Assembly: GCA_933207985.1 (NCBI GenBank)
Contig: OW240912.1
Coordinates: forward strand, 364,586,360-364,650,359
Reading direction: 5' to 3'
Source: Pelobates cultripes
Taxonomy: Eukaryota; Chordata; Amphibia; Anura; Pelobatidae
Length of the DNA stretch: 64,000 nt
Every line of letters starts with the position of its first letter. The first letter of the stretch is position 1. The notes below the pieces were generated by a model. It was not told where the DNA came from. It saw only the letters and a list, made by a program, of their open reading frames with translations, and did no database searches. Positions 1 to 11,660 of this stretch are shown in pieces. A program made the position numbers and the translations under genes.

Positions 1-380
1 AAAAGACTTTCTATCTTGATATTCTTTATTTGAGTTCCATATTAGCAATCATGACATGAAAGAGGAAAGGAAACTTTCTGTCAGACTGTTCAGCTTTATC
101 AGATGGAGCCAAAAGTGAAATTACTTCTTTATATACTCTAGCGAAATGAGAGACTTATCTTCGAACTCTCCTTCCTCGGTGGAGGAATTCCTTTCTTGTT
201 CGGCTTCAGTTTGATAATGTGTCTGATTCAGCTGCTGGACTGGGTGTCTAATGAACAAGATGTCTATTTAAAATTTTCAATTCAGTTATGGCACGTTTCT
301 TGATAATCCATTTACAGAATAAAAAAAAATGCTTGAATTTATTGTGTTTAAAGTGTTCATTTTACTCAGGAATGTTGTCA
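1..380. other. Unassigned AT-rich sequence
   Basis: I see no splice-flanked open frame, repeat with defined ends or RNA gene here. Short open frames are all of chance length for this base composition. Confidence 0.5.
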
Positions 381-490
381 TTAAAGGGATACTCCAAGTA
401 CCAAAACAACTTTAGCTTAACAAACCAGCTAACCACAAAGCCAACACCCCTGCTTAATTTAAGCATTGCAAACAACTATGGAAAAGCATG
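381..490 (+). repeat. T2-like MITE end fragment
   Basis: The segment begins TTAAAGGGATACTCCAAG and continues with an arm resembling the other TTAA-flanked MITEs of this window (caaaacaactttagcttaa). The matching opposite end is not found nearby, so this is a truncated or diverged copy. The family is recognised by the TTAA target and TTAAAGG start, features described for T2/Kolobok-type MITEs of frogs. Confidence 0.5.
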
Positions 491-954
491 GATACATTCT
501 ACATGAAACCTAAAACTCTGACATGTTTATCGTGTATGCCATATGTATAGTACATATAAATAATGATGGTGATGGCCTGCGTTGTAAGGTAGATACAGCT
601 ATATTATTCTCCCATCTTTGCCAATTTTCATTTAGACATTCTGGGCACATGTTCCACATTCATTTCAAAGCACTAAAATCATACTACTTCAGTGTCAGAA
701 TTTTCAGTGGAGGTTTTATAATCATGAACTTGTGTAGCGTGTTCATAAAATCGCCATGGGAGTGAAGATTAGTGATACAAAGTCAATCCCTCAGAAAGAG
801 AAGCCTGTCCAGATGTTAAAGCAAGTCATTTTATGTGTTTTGTTTTTTTAATTAAAGGAACACAAATGCTTCATGAATACAAACTTGTATATCTAATACT
901 AGAAATGTAAAAACATTAACGTTTATGCCCCCCCCTTAAGAAAGAGGTATTTTA
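491..954. other. Unassigned sequence
   Basis: No gene or bounded repeat is visible. A short poly-C/poly-A stretch lies near 930. Confidence 0.45.
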
Positions 955-1313
955 CTTTACTTTTAACAGCGCCACACAGGTCTCTTCGTGACTGCCTCCG
1001 CCAACACTCCGCCTCCTTGGCGGAGAATCAATTTTGATGATCTCAACCAATAAAATGCTCTCCCATAGGAAAGCATTAGGAGGCTAATGCACATGCGCTG
1101 CAGCGCTGCGCCAATCAGCATCTCCTCATAAAGATACGCTGGATCAATGCATCTCTATGATGAACGTTCAGTACCTCCATGCCTCTAGTGGCTGTCTGAG
1201 AGAGTTCTCTCTGAAAAGGCAGTGCTCACTGCTTACAATAAAAAGCCTGCAGGGACAGACTATAGACATAACTACATTAAGCTGTAGTTGTTCTGGTGAC
1301 TATAGTGTCCCTT
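955..1313 (+). repeat. T2-like MITE, left end missing
   Basis: The right end reads gtagttgttctggtgactatagtgtccctttc, the standard right arm of the MITE family. The body carries the family's conserved core (atgcgctgcagcgctgcg, and a cataggaaagcatt stretch). The left TTAA end is not recognisable and the right TTAA has mutated to TTCA. Confidence 0.65.
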
Positions 1314-2471
1314 TCAGAGAGGGTAGCATAATAAAAAATAAAATTAAAATAAATGTAAAAAAAATTAAATACCACCAACATTGTCAAGCATTTTGAATAA
1401 AATAGTCATATGAAAATGTTTGAGATACCCCTAATGATCTACCTTGGAACGTCTACTTTTGCAAGTGATGTGCAAGTGACATGAAATATTTGAAAAAGTC
1501 AGGGGAAATCAATCTGCCAAAAGTCATTTTGAGAATTTAAATGCACAGGTCTCTATGTAGCCCTGTAACTTGACAAAAATCAGGCAAATTCAAGCATGGG
1601 TATTCTTGTTGCATCAAGTATTTAACAGCATAGATCACATTTAGCAAATTTCAAAAGTGTGTCATTTTCAGTGCGTGGGAAGATTAAACACAAACACATT
1701 GTTAGAAATATTGACAGAGACTGGAGATAACACAGAAAATAATAATAAATAAATAAAATAACACTCCACAAGCCAATTCTGAGATTTGCATACTTTGGAA
1801 TCTAGGTACCCCATGTATGGCGTGAACTGCAATGAGGTATGGCTCCCTTAACTTCTTTCCAATCATCTTTCCTCTACCACCATGCTATCACATCTCTTCC
1901 CAGGACATATTTTTTGCATTGTTGAACATTTTACCACAACATAGACGATGTCACGAATGCACCACTCAACCTTCATGATCATATATTGTTTAGTATACAC
2001 TTTGTGTGTGGTTTTGTTTTTGTTTTTTAATAGCACTGTTCCTTTATTTTCTCTCTTTTCTATTGCTTTTGTGAACGTTAAATATATTTACTGAAAGCAA
2101 GAGCTATTCGGTAACACATGGAGAATGTACGGTCACATGAATACATGGATGACCAAAGAGGTAAGGTTCAACTACTTTTGGGAGGTGCCGAACACACTGC
2201 GGCCGATTTCTTAAAATATGCTGGAAATCTACAAGCCTTTCAAAACAAGCAACAGTAAACTAAAGGGGAGGAGGCAAGGTCATGCCCTCAGCTTAACAAA
2301 ACAGAAAAATAGAAATCTCAGCATTTTACAAGAAATATACTCAGAGCGAAACCTTAACTGTTTCAAGGTAACTTGCAGAATGATTCTAAGTGCACAGACT
2401 GAAACCTAGCAGCAATTAAAGGAGAACGTGAAGCATAACAAGCAAAGCAGCCTATTGCAGTGGTTAAAGCA
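1314..2471. other. Unassigned AT-rich sequence
   Basis: I see AT-rich unique-looking sequence with short A and T runs. Nothing here has convincing splice sites, terminal repeats or coding bias. Confidence 0.45.
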
Positions 2472-3100
2472 GAAACATAGAATGTGACGGCAGATAAGAA
2501 CCATTCGGCCCATCTAGTCTGCCCAATTTTCTAAATACTTTCATTAGTCCCTGACCTTATCTTATAGCTAGGATAGCCTTATGCCTATCCTACGCATGCT
2601 TAAACTCCTTTACTGTGTTAACCTCTACCACTTCAGCTGGAAGGCTATTCCATGCATCCACTACCCTCTCAGTTAAGTAATACTTCCTGATATTATTTTT
2701 AAACATTTGTCCCTCTAATTTAAGACTATGTCCTCTTGTTGTGGTAGTTTTTCTTCTTTTAAATATAGACTCCTCCTTTACTCTGTTGATTCCCTTTATG
2801 TATTTAAATGTTTCTATCATATCCCCCCTGTCTCGTCTTTCCTCCAAGCTATACATGTTAAGATCCTTTAACCTTTCCTGGTAAGTTTTAACCTGTAATC
2901 CATGAACCAGTTTAGTAGCCCTTCTCTGAACTCTCTCTAAAGTATCAATATCCTTCTGGAGATACGGTCTCCAGTACTGCGTACAATACTTCAAGTGAGG
3001 TCTCACCAGTGTTCTGTACAATGGCATGAGCGCTTCCCTCTTTCTACTGCTAATACATCTCCCTATACAACCAAGCATTCTGCTAGCAATGGTCATTCTC
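2472..3100 (-). mobile_element. CR1/Rex1-type LINE, 3' end
   Basis: This is the 3' end of a non-LTR retrotransposon on the minus strand, truncated at its 5' side near 3100. The extreme 3' sequence (acatagaatgtgacggcagataagaa on the + strand) recurs at 29209, where a longer copy of the same family sits, so the two share one 3' terminus. The coding part is described separately. No target-site duplication was identified. Confidence 0.85.
2590..3096 (-). pseudogene. LINE ORF2 C-terminal fragment (CR1/Rex1 type)
   Basis: This 168-codon open frame is the C-terminal end of a LINE reverse-transcriptase polyprotein, downstream of the polymerase domain. It carries the block typical of the CR1/Rex1 group: MPLYRTLVRPHLKYCTQYW, then a KDIDTLERVQRRATKLV stretch, then EERRDRGDMIETFKYIKGI and a terminal VVDAWNSLPAEVV. 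The reverse-transcriptase palm and the endonuclease are absent, so it encodes no working protein. The frame is still open from the truncation point to a normal-looking end, which argues for moderate age. Family assignment rests on recognition of the motif order; a distant L2-like element is the alternative. Confidence 0.85.
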
Positions 3101-4307
3101 TCACCCCCCCACTGGTATGTCCAAACTCACCCCCCATCCCCTGCTGCCCCATAATTCCTTGCTATACATGATTAAAAGTGGAAATGTATAAACTGCATGA
3201 TAAAAAAAAAGTAAACAAAAAGGATGGAGCTTTAGCCATCTTCTTGGTCAATGCTCTATTCCTTCCAGCATCCAGAAGGGTGTCATGGATCCACTGTATT
3301 GACTCTTGCACGATCACAAGATTCAAATGAAGTGTAAGGAGCCGCTGGTGTAATGGGCATGATTTGGCGGGAATGCCCAAGGAAGGGCAAAAGATGGGAT
3401 TTCTGGCAGTTGCTATCATGGTGGTGCCCAAGGGGGCAGCACAATAGTGGAAAATGTTAGTTGCATTGATCCCGGTGCCAAGAAAGGTTGTGGGGGTGGG
3501 GAGGAGGGGTTTTTAGGATGGATCACTGGACCAGGTGACAGAGCCACTTTAAAGTCTAGGGAGACTTTGGGGAAGGGCTCTTCCAACATCTGATGAGAAC
3601 AATGGGCTAAGCTGCGATGTAAGGAGGTATGGCATTTAAATAATTTTAGATCGTTTATTACTTTTATAATTTACACAGTTAGGTAAACCTCCCTTCATAG
3701 CACCTAAAATAGATTAAGGGTGTCTACTTCCTGAATGCTACAAACTTGCCTGAAGTCCTGCTCTGGGTAGGGGTTGTAGTTGGGAAACAGGCTATATAAA
3801 AAATAAAATAAAAAATAATTACAAAAATTAACAACAAAAAAACAAGAAAAAATGTTTTTTGTTTTTTTTTTACATTGCAAACAAGTTAAGTCTTATGTCC
3901 ATACAATATATTCCTAAACTAAAAATTTTAACATTTTATATATCCTTTATAAACCTTGGACCTGGGCAGTAACAAACACAAAAAGAAATGTTTGTTAAAA
4001 AAAAAAATAAAAAAAATACTATATACATACACACACACAATAATATATCACACATAATATGTGTCCTTTCTAACTTTAAACAATATTTTATCTGTGTATT
4101 TGCAGTTTACACATTTTATATAGTGTATAGGGCCTCAACACAATTAATGAATAATCTCATTTATGAAATTCTGAATTCACATTTGGAGGCCACACCTTCA
4201 GCAATGGGCTGTACATTAAAAACATTATCTGGGTCGCTTATTTGCAATAGAAAATAGTGATATACCACTCATATATGCAGAAAGCCAATACAATCAGCAA
4301 ACAAAAC
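3101..4307. other. Unassigned sequence
   Basis: This stretch has AT-rich DNA with poly-A and poly-T runs around 3800-4010. No coding or terminal-repeat signal is convincing. Confidence 0.45.
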
Positions 4308-4490
4308 TTAAAGGACCACTTTAGGCACCCAGACCACTTCAGCTTAATGAAATGGTCTGGGTGCCAGGTCCATCTAGGTTTAACTGCTATGTTTACATTA
4401 GGGTTAATCCAGCCTCCAGTGGCTGTCTCATTGACAGCCGCTAGAGGCACTTCTCACTGTGAGAAGCTGATTTGCACACTCGGTTTCTTG
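4308..4490 (+). repeat. T2-like MITE, left part
   Basis: It begins TTAAAGGACCACTTTAGGCACC and contains the subterminal inverted arms cagaccacttcagcttaatg / gaaatggtctgggtgcc, as in the complete copy at 9798-10274. The sequence runs through the conserved ctgtctcattgacagcc palindrome and is then lost. Confidence 0.65.
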
Positions 4491-5330
4491 TTTTTTTAAT
4501 GTCAGCCAGTCAACGTTTGACATCAGGAGAACCAAGAGGGTTTTCTAGCAGTATTTTCTAAAATTAAAAACTAGGACAATGAATTTATGCATTATTTACT
4601 TCACTGGTTATAAATCAATAAATAAAAATTAGGATGAAATGGTGGATTGTTATTTTCACCACTTTATAACACAAGATAACAGTCTTGAATTTACTTGGAT
4701 CTAGTATGGCCTAATATTTTATACTCCATCAAATTAAGGTATAGCTAGATTTTACACGTTTTGCTAGTGACCACATACTAATGCAATATCAAAATTAATC
4801 TCACTACTGCCATATATACTGCTGGAATATGATCAAAATTAAGCTAACCCCCTTTTATTATTTCCTTTTGAGCAGAAATACAAAATGTAAAATAGTTCTG
4901 CATGATCAGCAGAAAGATTTGGGTGCATCGGTCAATGCAGTATAGATGTCATAGTATAAAAGGTAGCTGAACATTTTATAAGTAAAGTAGATAGAAAAGA
5001 AACAAGTAAAATGATATAAAGTCAGTGTGTCTATAGCAACCGTATTGAATAAATAAGAGCTTGTCACGCGGTAACTGAAAACCACCTCGGGACACGTATG
5101 TGATATTCCAACAATAGTACAATTGCTACACATTTATTATAATATGCACAAATATTTCCTAAGCTCTAAAAATGTCTCTACCATTAGCTGCAGAACTGTG
5201 CTTCAGCTAATGAAGACAGATACCTTTTATGCTCAGCACCTACCTCCCTGTAAGTGCTTCATTGAGAAGCACTGAGGACAAATCTCCAGTCTAACTTTTC
5301 ATAGAGATGAATGGTTTTCTGAGATAGATA
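4491..5330. other. Unassigned AT-rich sequence
   Basis: No gene, splice-flanked frame or bounded repeat is visible. Confidence 0.45.
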
Positions 5331-5485
5331 GATATAGAGAATATATATATTCTCTCTCTCTATATATCTATCTATCTATATATACAAACACACAAATGCA
5401 GGCAAATTGCCTTAATACACACACACACACATACACATATAATATATATATATATTTATATTAGGGCAATTTGCCTGCATTTGTG
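5331..5485. repeat. Microsatellite and 21-bp perfect inverted repeat
   Basis: GATA/TA and CA-type simple repeats separate two exactly complementary 21-bp arms: cacaaatgcaggcaaattgc(c) at 5391-5411 and its reverse complement at 5465-5485. The arms flank a loop of about 53 bases. The structure sits at the 5' edge of the Ngaro-like element and may be part of its terminus. Confidence 0.8.
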
Positions 5486-8400
5486 GGAGGTGCTGGTTTG
5501 CTACCCCTAGCCTACTTAAGGCACTCCCCTTGCCTGGCTCCTTACCGTTTGAGGTCAGCGTTGAATGAGGATCCACTTCCGGGTTCTCTCAGACGCCATC
5601 TTGGTTTCAGAATCCAGGAGGTTTCACCACGTTAAGCTGTGTCCAGGAATCCTGTTCAGGCCTTTCCGCCCGTCCAGCTTCTTCTGACTCCGTTCTCCGT
5701 CGTAGATCGCGTCCCAGGGACTCCTAAACCGTAAGTCAGACCTTCCTGTCACGCCAGGACTGGTTCCCACGGCGTACGGTACAGCACGGGTCCTCGCTTT
5801 ACGGCTTTTCCCTGGTTATGACACGAATGTTTCAAGCCATTCGCGGGCTTTTCATTCGTACGGTCATTCGGCTGAACATATTTAAATCGTTCAATAGTCA
5901 TTTCGCATATCCTATTTCATGTTATTGAAACGAATTTTCATTCGGTTGTTTTGCCGTTCGGCAAATTTTACATACGCTCATACACGCTTTTGGTTCGCAT
6001 AAATCATACGGTTAAACTATTCTAACTTCTGTGTTCCCCTCACATTTGCTTTCGGCTTTTCTGTGTGTTCACGTATAATCCTTTCATGAATTATATTCAC
6101 CATTTCATGTGTATATAACGTTCGGTTAAAGAATTGCTTGCTTAAATAGATTATTTTTGATTACTTTTAAATATTGTCAGTATTGTATTACGTCCACAAA
6201 TCAAGTCCACTTCTCTGTGTATACCATTTGACTCCCACGCTTCAGGGGTCTGCATTACTTATCCATTTATACAAATGGACTCAGTCTATGTTACAAGCCT
6301 CACTTCTGGGTTATTAATACAACACATACAAAGGATATAGGTTCATTTAAGCAATAATTCTCGGGTTGATACGTCTTTTCTATACAAACATATCATATAG
6401 ATATACATCACTTTACATCATTTTAAATCATTTTGGGGTATCCCTGCCTTTGGTTATTCTACTACATATCATACATAACGCTGTGTTAATAAGGCCATGA
6501 CCTCATCCATGTCCCTTTCTATAAAACCAGTTACATTTCGGTACAGATCATTGAACTCCCACGCCAGGAGTATTATAACTGTCCATTTCATTTCAATTTA
6601 CTCAGCCTACATTACAGGCCTCATTTCTCTGTCATGACGATGACACATAAGGCTTAAATCCTTTTGCATGCATACTCGGGTTGAATCACACGTACTGATC
6701 CAACCAATCATACGTCCCCTGCACAATCATATACATATGTATATAACCTACGTTTCATGTTTTCCTTTACACACCATTATCACGTAACACATAGATTGTT
6801 TGTACATAGGCCACGGCCTCCCTCAGATGTCTTATTCAAGCATGCAAACATTTCTGAGCCACTCATAGCTATTCCCATGGTATCAACATAATTTTATACA
6901 TTGCTGCTACAGACTATAAGTCTGGTTCTTTTACACTCCACACTCATCATACTACTCTCTTTTACCCATTTTTAGGCTGTCAAGCTTATATAATTGCTCC
7001 ACACGGTTTATTCCTGTGATTTATCATACTACCAGGTACGTACACCTGCTCATATGGTATTCTACCATACATTTAATTTCATCCCCCTAGTTTAGAGTAC
7101 TGGCAATAGGGTCACAGGATTCCCAATAGGTATTTACCCCGTCTTGGCTGTCGCCATTAGTTAGTGGTCCCGCGAGGCCAACACCCTGCCTCAAACGTTT
7201 CGGAGGCAAACACCCATCGGGCCACACGTTAGCTAGCCGCCTCGCATGTTGCAAAGAGAGGGCCTCACCTGTCACTCCCTTCCCCTGTTTTCTGTCGTAC
7301 AGTCACCGAGAGGCCTAAAACTCCTGCCACTACGTCAAGTGGCCTCAATAACCCCTCGCGCCAACGCATAGATAGAGCCTCTCAAGCCGCTTGGCAATTA
7401 GCAGGGCCTCACCTGTCACCAAACAAGTATAATACTTTCGCCATCCGGCCTAGCTAGCCTGCCAGTACAATTTGGTGGTTCTATATACTAATTATTGTTT
7501 TATTTATAGTATGTCTCAGGAAGGGGTAGAGGATTTCTCCCTGCCTAGCACCCCGGCTAGAGCTGTCACTCCCACACAAGGAGGAGAGCTAGCTAGTCCA
7601 GCATCAATTAGATCCTGGACAATCCCGCGCATAACCACGGAATTAAGGAGACGACAAATCCCCTACCCCGCTACAGCAAGGAAGGCAGAACTTTTCAAAC
7701 TGCTACGCACATCAACTAATAACATGGAAGCCGGGGAAGGATCTAGCCAGTCCAACCCAGGGGACATACATGCCATGTTATCCTCACTCATGGCATCCAT
7801 GGGCAAGGTCAACTCCAGGCTGGAGAAACTTGAGTCGGTCACCACGGCCCTCACTCTAGCAGGGCCACCCGCGGCTGCGGTACAAACACCAGCCTTGCCA
7901 TTAGTCGCTCCAGCCAGCACCCTGGATGACCAGGAAGTTAGCCCGGCCCACATGATACCTGAGCATATCAAAAGGGATATCCTGGAAGGTAAAGACGTCA
8001 ACCTGGCTTCCCTGTTGATTGCCTCCCAGGACATTGTGGAACATAAGACGTATGCTTATGATGATGTTTCTGTTATTGTCAGATCTAGGGATGCCCGCCT
8101 GAACAGGAAACTGACTATCCCTGAATTTGTACTAGCGTTTGGTATTTACAGGGATGTCGTCTGTGCGGTTTATCCCAACAGAAGAGAGGAGTTTGATCTC
8201 TATATGCACAAGCTGGTAGACCTGGGCAACAAATATGGTGGTTCAGCATTCTATGACTACCATAGGTCTTTTTCTGCAAAAGTGGCTGGAGCCTTCTCCC
8301 AGTACGGTACACGATCCAACTGGGGAAGGATTGATACCGTCTTATTTTGCAGACACTTTGCAGGTCTAAGAACACCAGCTTGTGCATACTGCTCCTCCAC

Positions 8401-9715
8401 AGCCCATACTACTAATTTTTGTCCCAACACGGCAGACGGACATGCCTCCACACAAGGAACTAGTTCCTCTGGGGATCCAGGGAAACTATCCAAAGACAAA
8501 TTGGGACGCCCAATCAAGTTTCTGGGCAAGTCCCAGATATGTAATAATTTCAATGTTGGGTCTTGTAATTACAGTGGATGTAGACTATTGCATGTCTGTT
8601 CAAAATGTTTTAGGGCACATGCTAAGACCATGTGTCCAAATAAAATGTATTCTAAGCCTTACCTTACGTCCATTAATATGCCAGTATTCACAGCATTGAT
8701 GTCTCAGCACCCATCTAGACACCTGGTAGATTTTCTTATTTCTGGTTTAACAGAAGGCTTCCACACAGGTATCCTACACATACCAGCTGGAACTCTGGAA
8801 TGCCCTAACCTACAATCCGCCCAACACAACCCCACAGTGGTTGACACCCTCATAAACCAAGAAGTGGATGAGGGCTTTGTATTGGGGCCTTTTAGAACTC
8901 CTCCATTCACAGAATGGCGCACCAACCCTATTGGTATTGTCACAGGGAAATCTTCCCAAAAACAGAGACTCATCATTGACTTATCGGCTCCCCACTCATC
9001 GGCCAACCCCAGTCTTAATTCCCTCATACCCTCTGAGGAATTCTCTCTGCAATACACCACCATAGATCACGCCATTACAGCTATCATACAAGCAGGGGTT
9101 GGAGCCTGGCTCAGTAAGACCGACATTACTAACGCCTTCAAATTACTCCCTATCCACCCCACACTGTGGCACCTGCATGGCATCAAGTGGTCCGGGAACT
9201 ACTATTTTTTCTCCCGGTTAACTTTTGGGTCCAAAAGTAGCCCAGCTATTTTCGACACATTTGCCGAAGCATTATGCTGGTTACTATTGAACATAGCCGG
9301 ATGCCCTACAGTATTACATTACTTGGACGATTTCCTACTGGTCGAGGAGAATACTGCACCTCCCACTAGCCTCAAAGCTACCACTAAGCTGTTTGAGCAA
9401 CTAGGTGTACCCATCTCCCCAAAGAAAACAGAAGGGCCAGACACGGTTATCACTTTTCTGGGTATCCATTTAGACTCTGCCACAATGCAAGCAAGCCTAC
9501 CATACGATAAGATAGAAAATATTCTCACTTACATAAACAACTACCTACAGCTCGACACTTGCAACCGCAAAGAACTACAGTCCCTGCTGGGGTCACTAAA
9601 TTTTGCAATGCGCATCATACCTCAAGGCCGCTCCTTTATTTCACGACTATTGCATCTTTTCCCACTTTTTCTACATGACACGCACGGGACATCACTATTG
9701 ACCAATATACATTTT
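5465..9715 (+). mobile_element. Ngaro-like tyrosine-recombinase retrotransposon, 5' half
   Basis: The element has a long GC-moderate leader (about 5.47-7.5 kb) followed by one fused Gag-reverse transcriptase frame. RNase H and tyrosine recombinase modules, expected downstream in Ngaro elements, are absent. The sequence changes abruptly after a T run at 9713-9719 and a MITE starts at 9798, so the 3' half is lost. The leader contains a diverged direct duplication (6227-6860) and a repeated gggcctcacctgtcac motif near 7258 and 7403. Assignment to Ngaro rather than DIRS is by the style of the RT domain; a related YR-retroelement clade is possible. Confidence 0.7.
6227..6860 (+). repeat. Two diverged ~320-bp direct repeats in element leader
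   Basis: Two consecutive units start with ttga(a)ctcccacgc near 6228 and 6551. They share the order of blocks (ggactcagtctatgttacaagcctcacttc versus tactcagcctacattacaggcctcatttc, then actcgggttga, then ggccatgacctc versus ggccacggcctc). The pairing is by eye and the units are clearly diverged. Confidence 0.6.
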
Positions 9716-9721
9716 TTTTAA
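7511..9721 (+). CDS. Fused Gag-reverse transcriptase, Ngaro-like
   Basis: The frame encodes about 736 residues from a preferred start at 7511 (MSQEGVED); an earlier in-frame start at 7472 adds 13 residues. The N-terminal third is a Gag-like region with a SAP-like ELRRRQIPYPATARKAELFKLL stretch and a coiled-coil-like MASMGKVNSRLEKLESV. Around residues 280-380 lie cysteine/histidine clusters, including a C-x7-C-x4-C-x3-H finger (CNNFNVGSCNYSGCRLLH). A reverse-transcriptase domain follows, with KTDITNAFKLLPIHP, LTFGSKSSPAIFDTF and the catalytic YLDD at about residue 604. The frame then ends in HFF at the truncation point, before any RNase H or recombinase. It is open throughout but incomplete as an element. 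The sequence upstream of the start (ttttatttatag) resembles a splice acceptor, so the leader may be spliced; this is inference. Confidence 0.85.
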   Translation: MSQEGVEDFSLPSTPARAVTPTQGGELASPASIRSWTIPRITTELRRRQIPYPATARKAELFKLLRTSTNNMEAGEGSSQSNPGDIHAMLSSLMASMGKVNSRLEKLESVTTALTLAGPPAAAVQTPALPLVAPASTLDDQEVSPAHMIPEHIKRDILEGKDVNLASLLIASQDIVEHKTYAYDDVSVIVRSRDARLNRKLTIPEFVLAFGIYRDVVCAVYPNRREEFDLYMHKLVDLGNKYGGSAFYDYHRSFSAKVAGAFSQYGTRSNWGRIDTVLFCRHFAGLRTPACAYCSSTAHTTNFCPNTADGHASTQGTSSSGDPGKLSKDKLGRPIKFLGKSQICNNFNVGSCNYSGCRLLHVCSKCFRAHAKTMCPNKMYSKPYLTSINMPVFTALMSQHPSRHLVDFLISGLTEGFHTGILHIPAGTLECPNLQSAQHNPTVVDTLINQEVDEGFVLGPFRTPPFTEWRTNPIGIVTGKSSQKQRLIIDLSAPHSSANPSLNSLIPSEEFSLQYTTIDHAITAIIQAGVGAWLSKTDITNAFKLLPIHPTLWHLHGIKWSGNYYFFSRLTFGSKSSPAIFDTFAEALCWLLLNIAGCPTVLHYLDDFLLVEENTAPPTSLKATTKLFEQLGVPISPKKTEGPDTVITFLGIHLDSATMQASLPYDKIENILTYINNYLQLDTCNRKELQSLLGSLNFAMRIIPQGRSFISRLLHLFPLFLHDTHGTSLLTNIHFF

Positions 9722-9797
9722 GAGCAGATAGTGATAATCTGTGAACTTTCAGGCCGATAGCCAACCAATATTTTGTACATTTACTGTATTTTTTTTA

Positions 9798-10274
9798 TTA
9801 AAGTGACACTATAGTCACCCAGACCACTTCAGCTCAATGAAGTAGTCTGGGTGCAATGTCCCTCATGTTTTAACCCTTCAGATGCGAACATAGCAGTTTC
9901 AGAGAAACTGCTATGTTTACATTTGGGGTTAAGACAGCCACATCTGCCACGCTGGAGGCATATTATGCCTCCATCGCGCAGAGCATCCATAGTAAAGCAT
10001 TGAGAAATGCTTTCCTATGGAAACTTTTAATGCGCGCGGCATTTGCCGCGCATGCGCATTTGGCTCCTGTGATGTTGGCCTGGGGGAGCTGACGTCGGAG
10101 TGGGAGGAGAGGTCACCAGAGCCGAGGGAGCCCAGCTCTGGAATAAGGCAAGTTGCTAAAGGTTTTAACCCCTTCAGCGCCACGGGAGGGGGACCCTGAG
10201 GGTGGGGGCACCCTCAGAGCACTATAGTGTCAAGAAAACCACTTTGTTTTCCTGACACTATAGTGATCCTTTAA
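9798..10274 (+). repeat. Complete T2-like MITE (477 bp) with TTAA target
   Basis: The copy is bounded by TTAA on both sides. The left end reads TTAAAGTGACACTATAGTCACC and the right end GACACTATAGTGATCCTTTAA, giving imperfect terminal inverted repeats. Inside lie subterminal inverted arms (cagaccacttcagctcaatgaagtagtctgg) and a core with the palindrome-like atgctttcctatgg. It has no coding capacity. TTAA duplication and the TTAAAGG-like end match T2/Kolobok-type MITEs known from frogs. Confidence 0.9.
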
Positions 10275-10487
10275 GTGGTAAATGCACAAAATATACATGC
10301 CAATCAGATAGTTTTTTTAATGTTTTCAAGAATATTTGTGTGTGTGTGTGTGTGGTGGATGCAGCGAGAGTATTTGATTTGTAAATGCAGTGTGTGTGTG
10401 TGTGTGTATGTGTGCGCGCGTGTGCGTGTGTTTGTGTAGTGGATGCAGTGTGGGTAGTGGGTTCAGTGTGTGTGTATAAATATGTAC
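10275..10487. repeat. GT-rich simple repeat
   Basis: Several (GT)n runs, interrupted by ggatgcagtg units, follow directly after the MITE. Confidence 0.8.
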
Positions 10488-11092
10488 TCCCCAACCCCTT
10501 ACCTATCTCTTAGTCCCCCCCATCCTGATTCACCTCCCCTCCCCTGTCCCATAGTGTTCTTCACCTCCCCTCCCCTCCCCTGTCCCATAGTGTTCTTCAC
10601 CTCCCTCCCTCCCCCTGTCCCATAGTGTTCTCACCTCCCTCCCTCCCCTGTTCCCCACCTCCCTCCCCCCATAGTGTTCTTCACCTCCCTCCCTCCCATA
10701 GTGTTCTTCACCTCCCTCCCCTGTCCCATAGTGTTCTTCACCTCCCTCCCTCCCCAGTGTTCTTCACCTCCCTCCCCTGTCCCATAAAGTGTTCTTCTCA
10801 CCTCCCTCCCCTGTGTTCTTCACCTCCCTGTCCCATAGTGTTCTTCACCTCCCTCCCTGTCCCATAGTGTTCTTCACCTCCCCTCCCCTGTCCCATAGTG
10901 TTCTTCACCTCCCCTCCCCTGTCCCATAGTGTTCTTCACCTCCTCTCCCCTGTCCCATAGTGTTCTTCACCTCCCCTCCCCTGTCCCATAGTGTTCTTCA
11001 CCTCCCCTCCCCTGTCCCATAGTGTTCTTCACCTCCTCTCCCCTGTCCCATAGTGTTCCTTTCCATCCCCCCTCCCCCATAGTGATCCTTAA
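10488..11092 (+). repeat. C-rich minisatellite, ~31-bp unit
   Basis: The unit catagtgttcttcacctcccctcccctgtcc recurs about 18 to 20 times with small length changes in the C-rich part. The last six or so units (10880-11060) are nearly identical, the earlier ones more degenerate, which suggests recent expansion at the right end. The open frames seen across it are by-products of the repeat. Confidence 0.9.
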
Positions 11093-11097
11093 CACTC

Positions 11098-11660
11098 TGT
11101 GATGAACTGAGCCTCGTCGCGTGTTATTGGAGGGGCCTGTTTGCCAGCCTCCTGCCTCAGGACTATGGGAAATGCAAAAAAGGTCCAAATTACCAAACTA
11201 GACCGACCACAAGCCATGATTCTCTGGAACTGTTTAAGGCATGGGACCATGCGTGCAGTTGGTCAAAAAATAAAAATAAAAAAGACTTCCAGGAAATTCC
11301 TGAACCGATCTGAGTGATTTTTGGATATGTTGGTCACCCAGATCAGGGCTATCAGGGGATGTAAATTTTGTGGGGGGTTTGTGTGTTAAGTTATTTTGGT
11401 GGTTTTGTAAAAATGTGTTTGGAGATAATTTAGTTTAGTATATTGCTTGACTCAATTATCTCCCAGGCATAGGGGAGGGATTGACCTATTTTGTATGGGA
11501 CTGTCCTAGACCTGAGAGCCAATGTGATTGTGTATTTGTTTCTACTGTGGTTTACTCTCAGGTCTAGATCGGAGTGACCAGCAAGAGATGGGAGCTAGAA
11601 CGGAGTAACCGGCAGGTGGCAAAAGGAGGCAGCGATGATCACCCACCTCCTGCCGGTCAC
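11098..11660 (+). mobile_element. LTR-retrotransposon LTR fragment
   Basis: The sequence starting TGTGATGAACTGAGCC...GGAGGGGCCTGTTTGCCAGCCTCCTGCCTC resembles the left end of the solo LTR at 44056 (TGTGACGAAGTGCCC...GGAGAGGCCTACTTGCCAGCCTCCTCCCC). I therefore call it a diverged LTR of a related family. The right end is not located. A palindromic pair (tagacctgagag at 11509, ctctcaggtcta at 11555) lies within. Confidence 0.55.
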
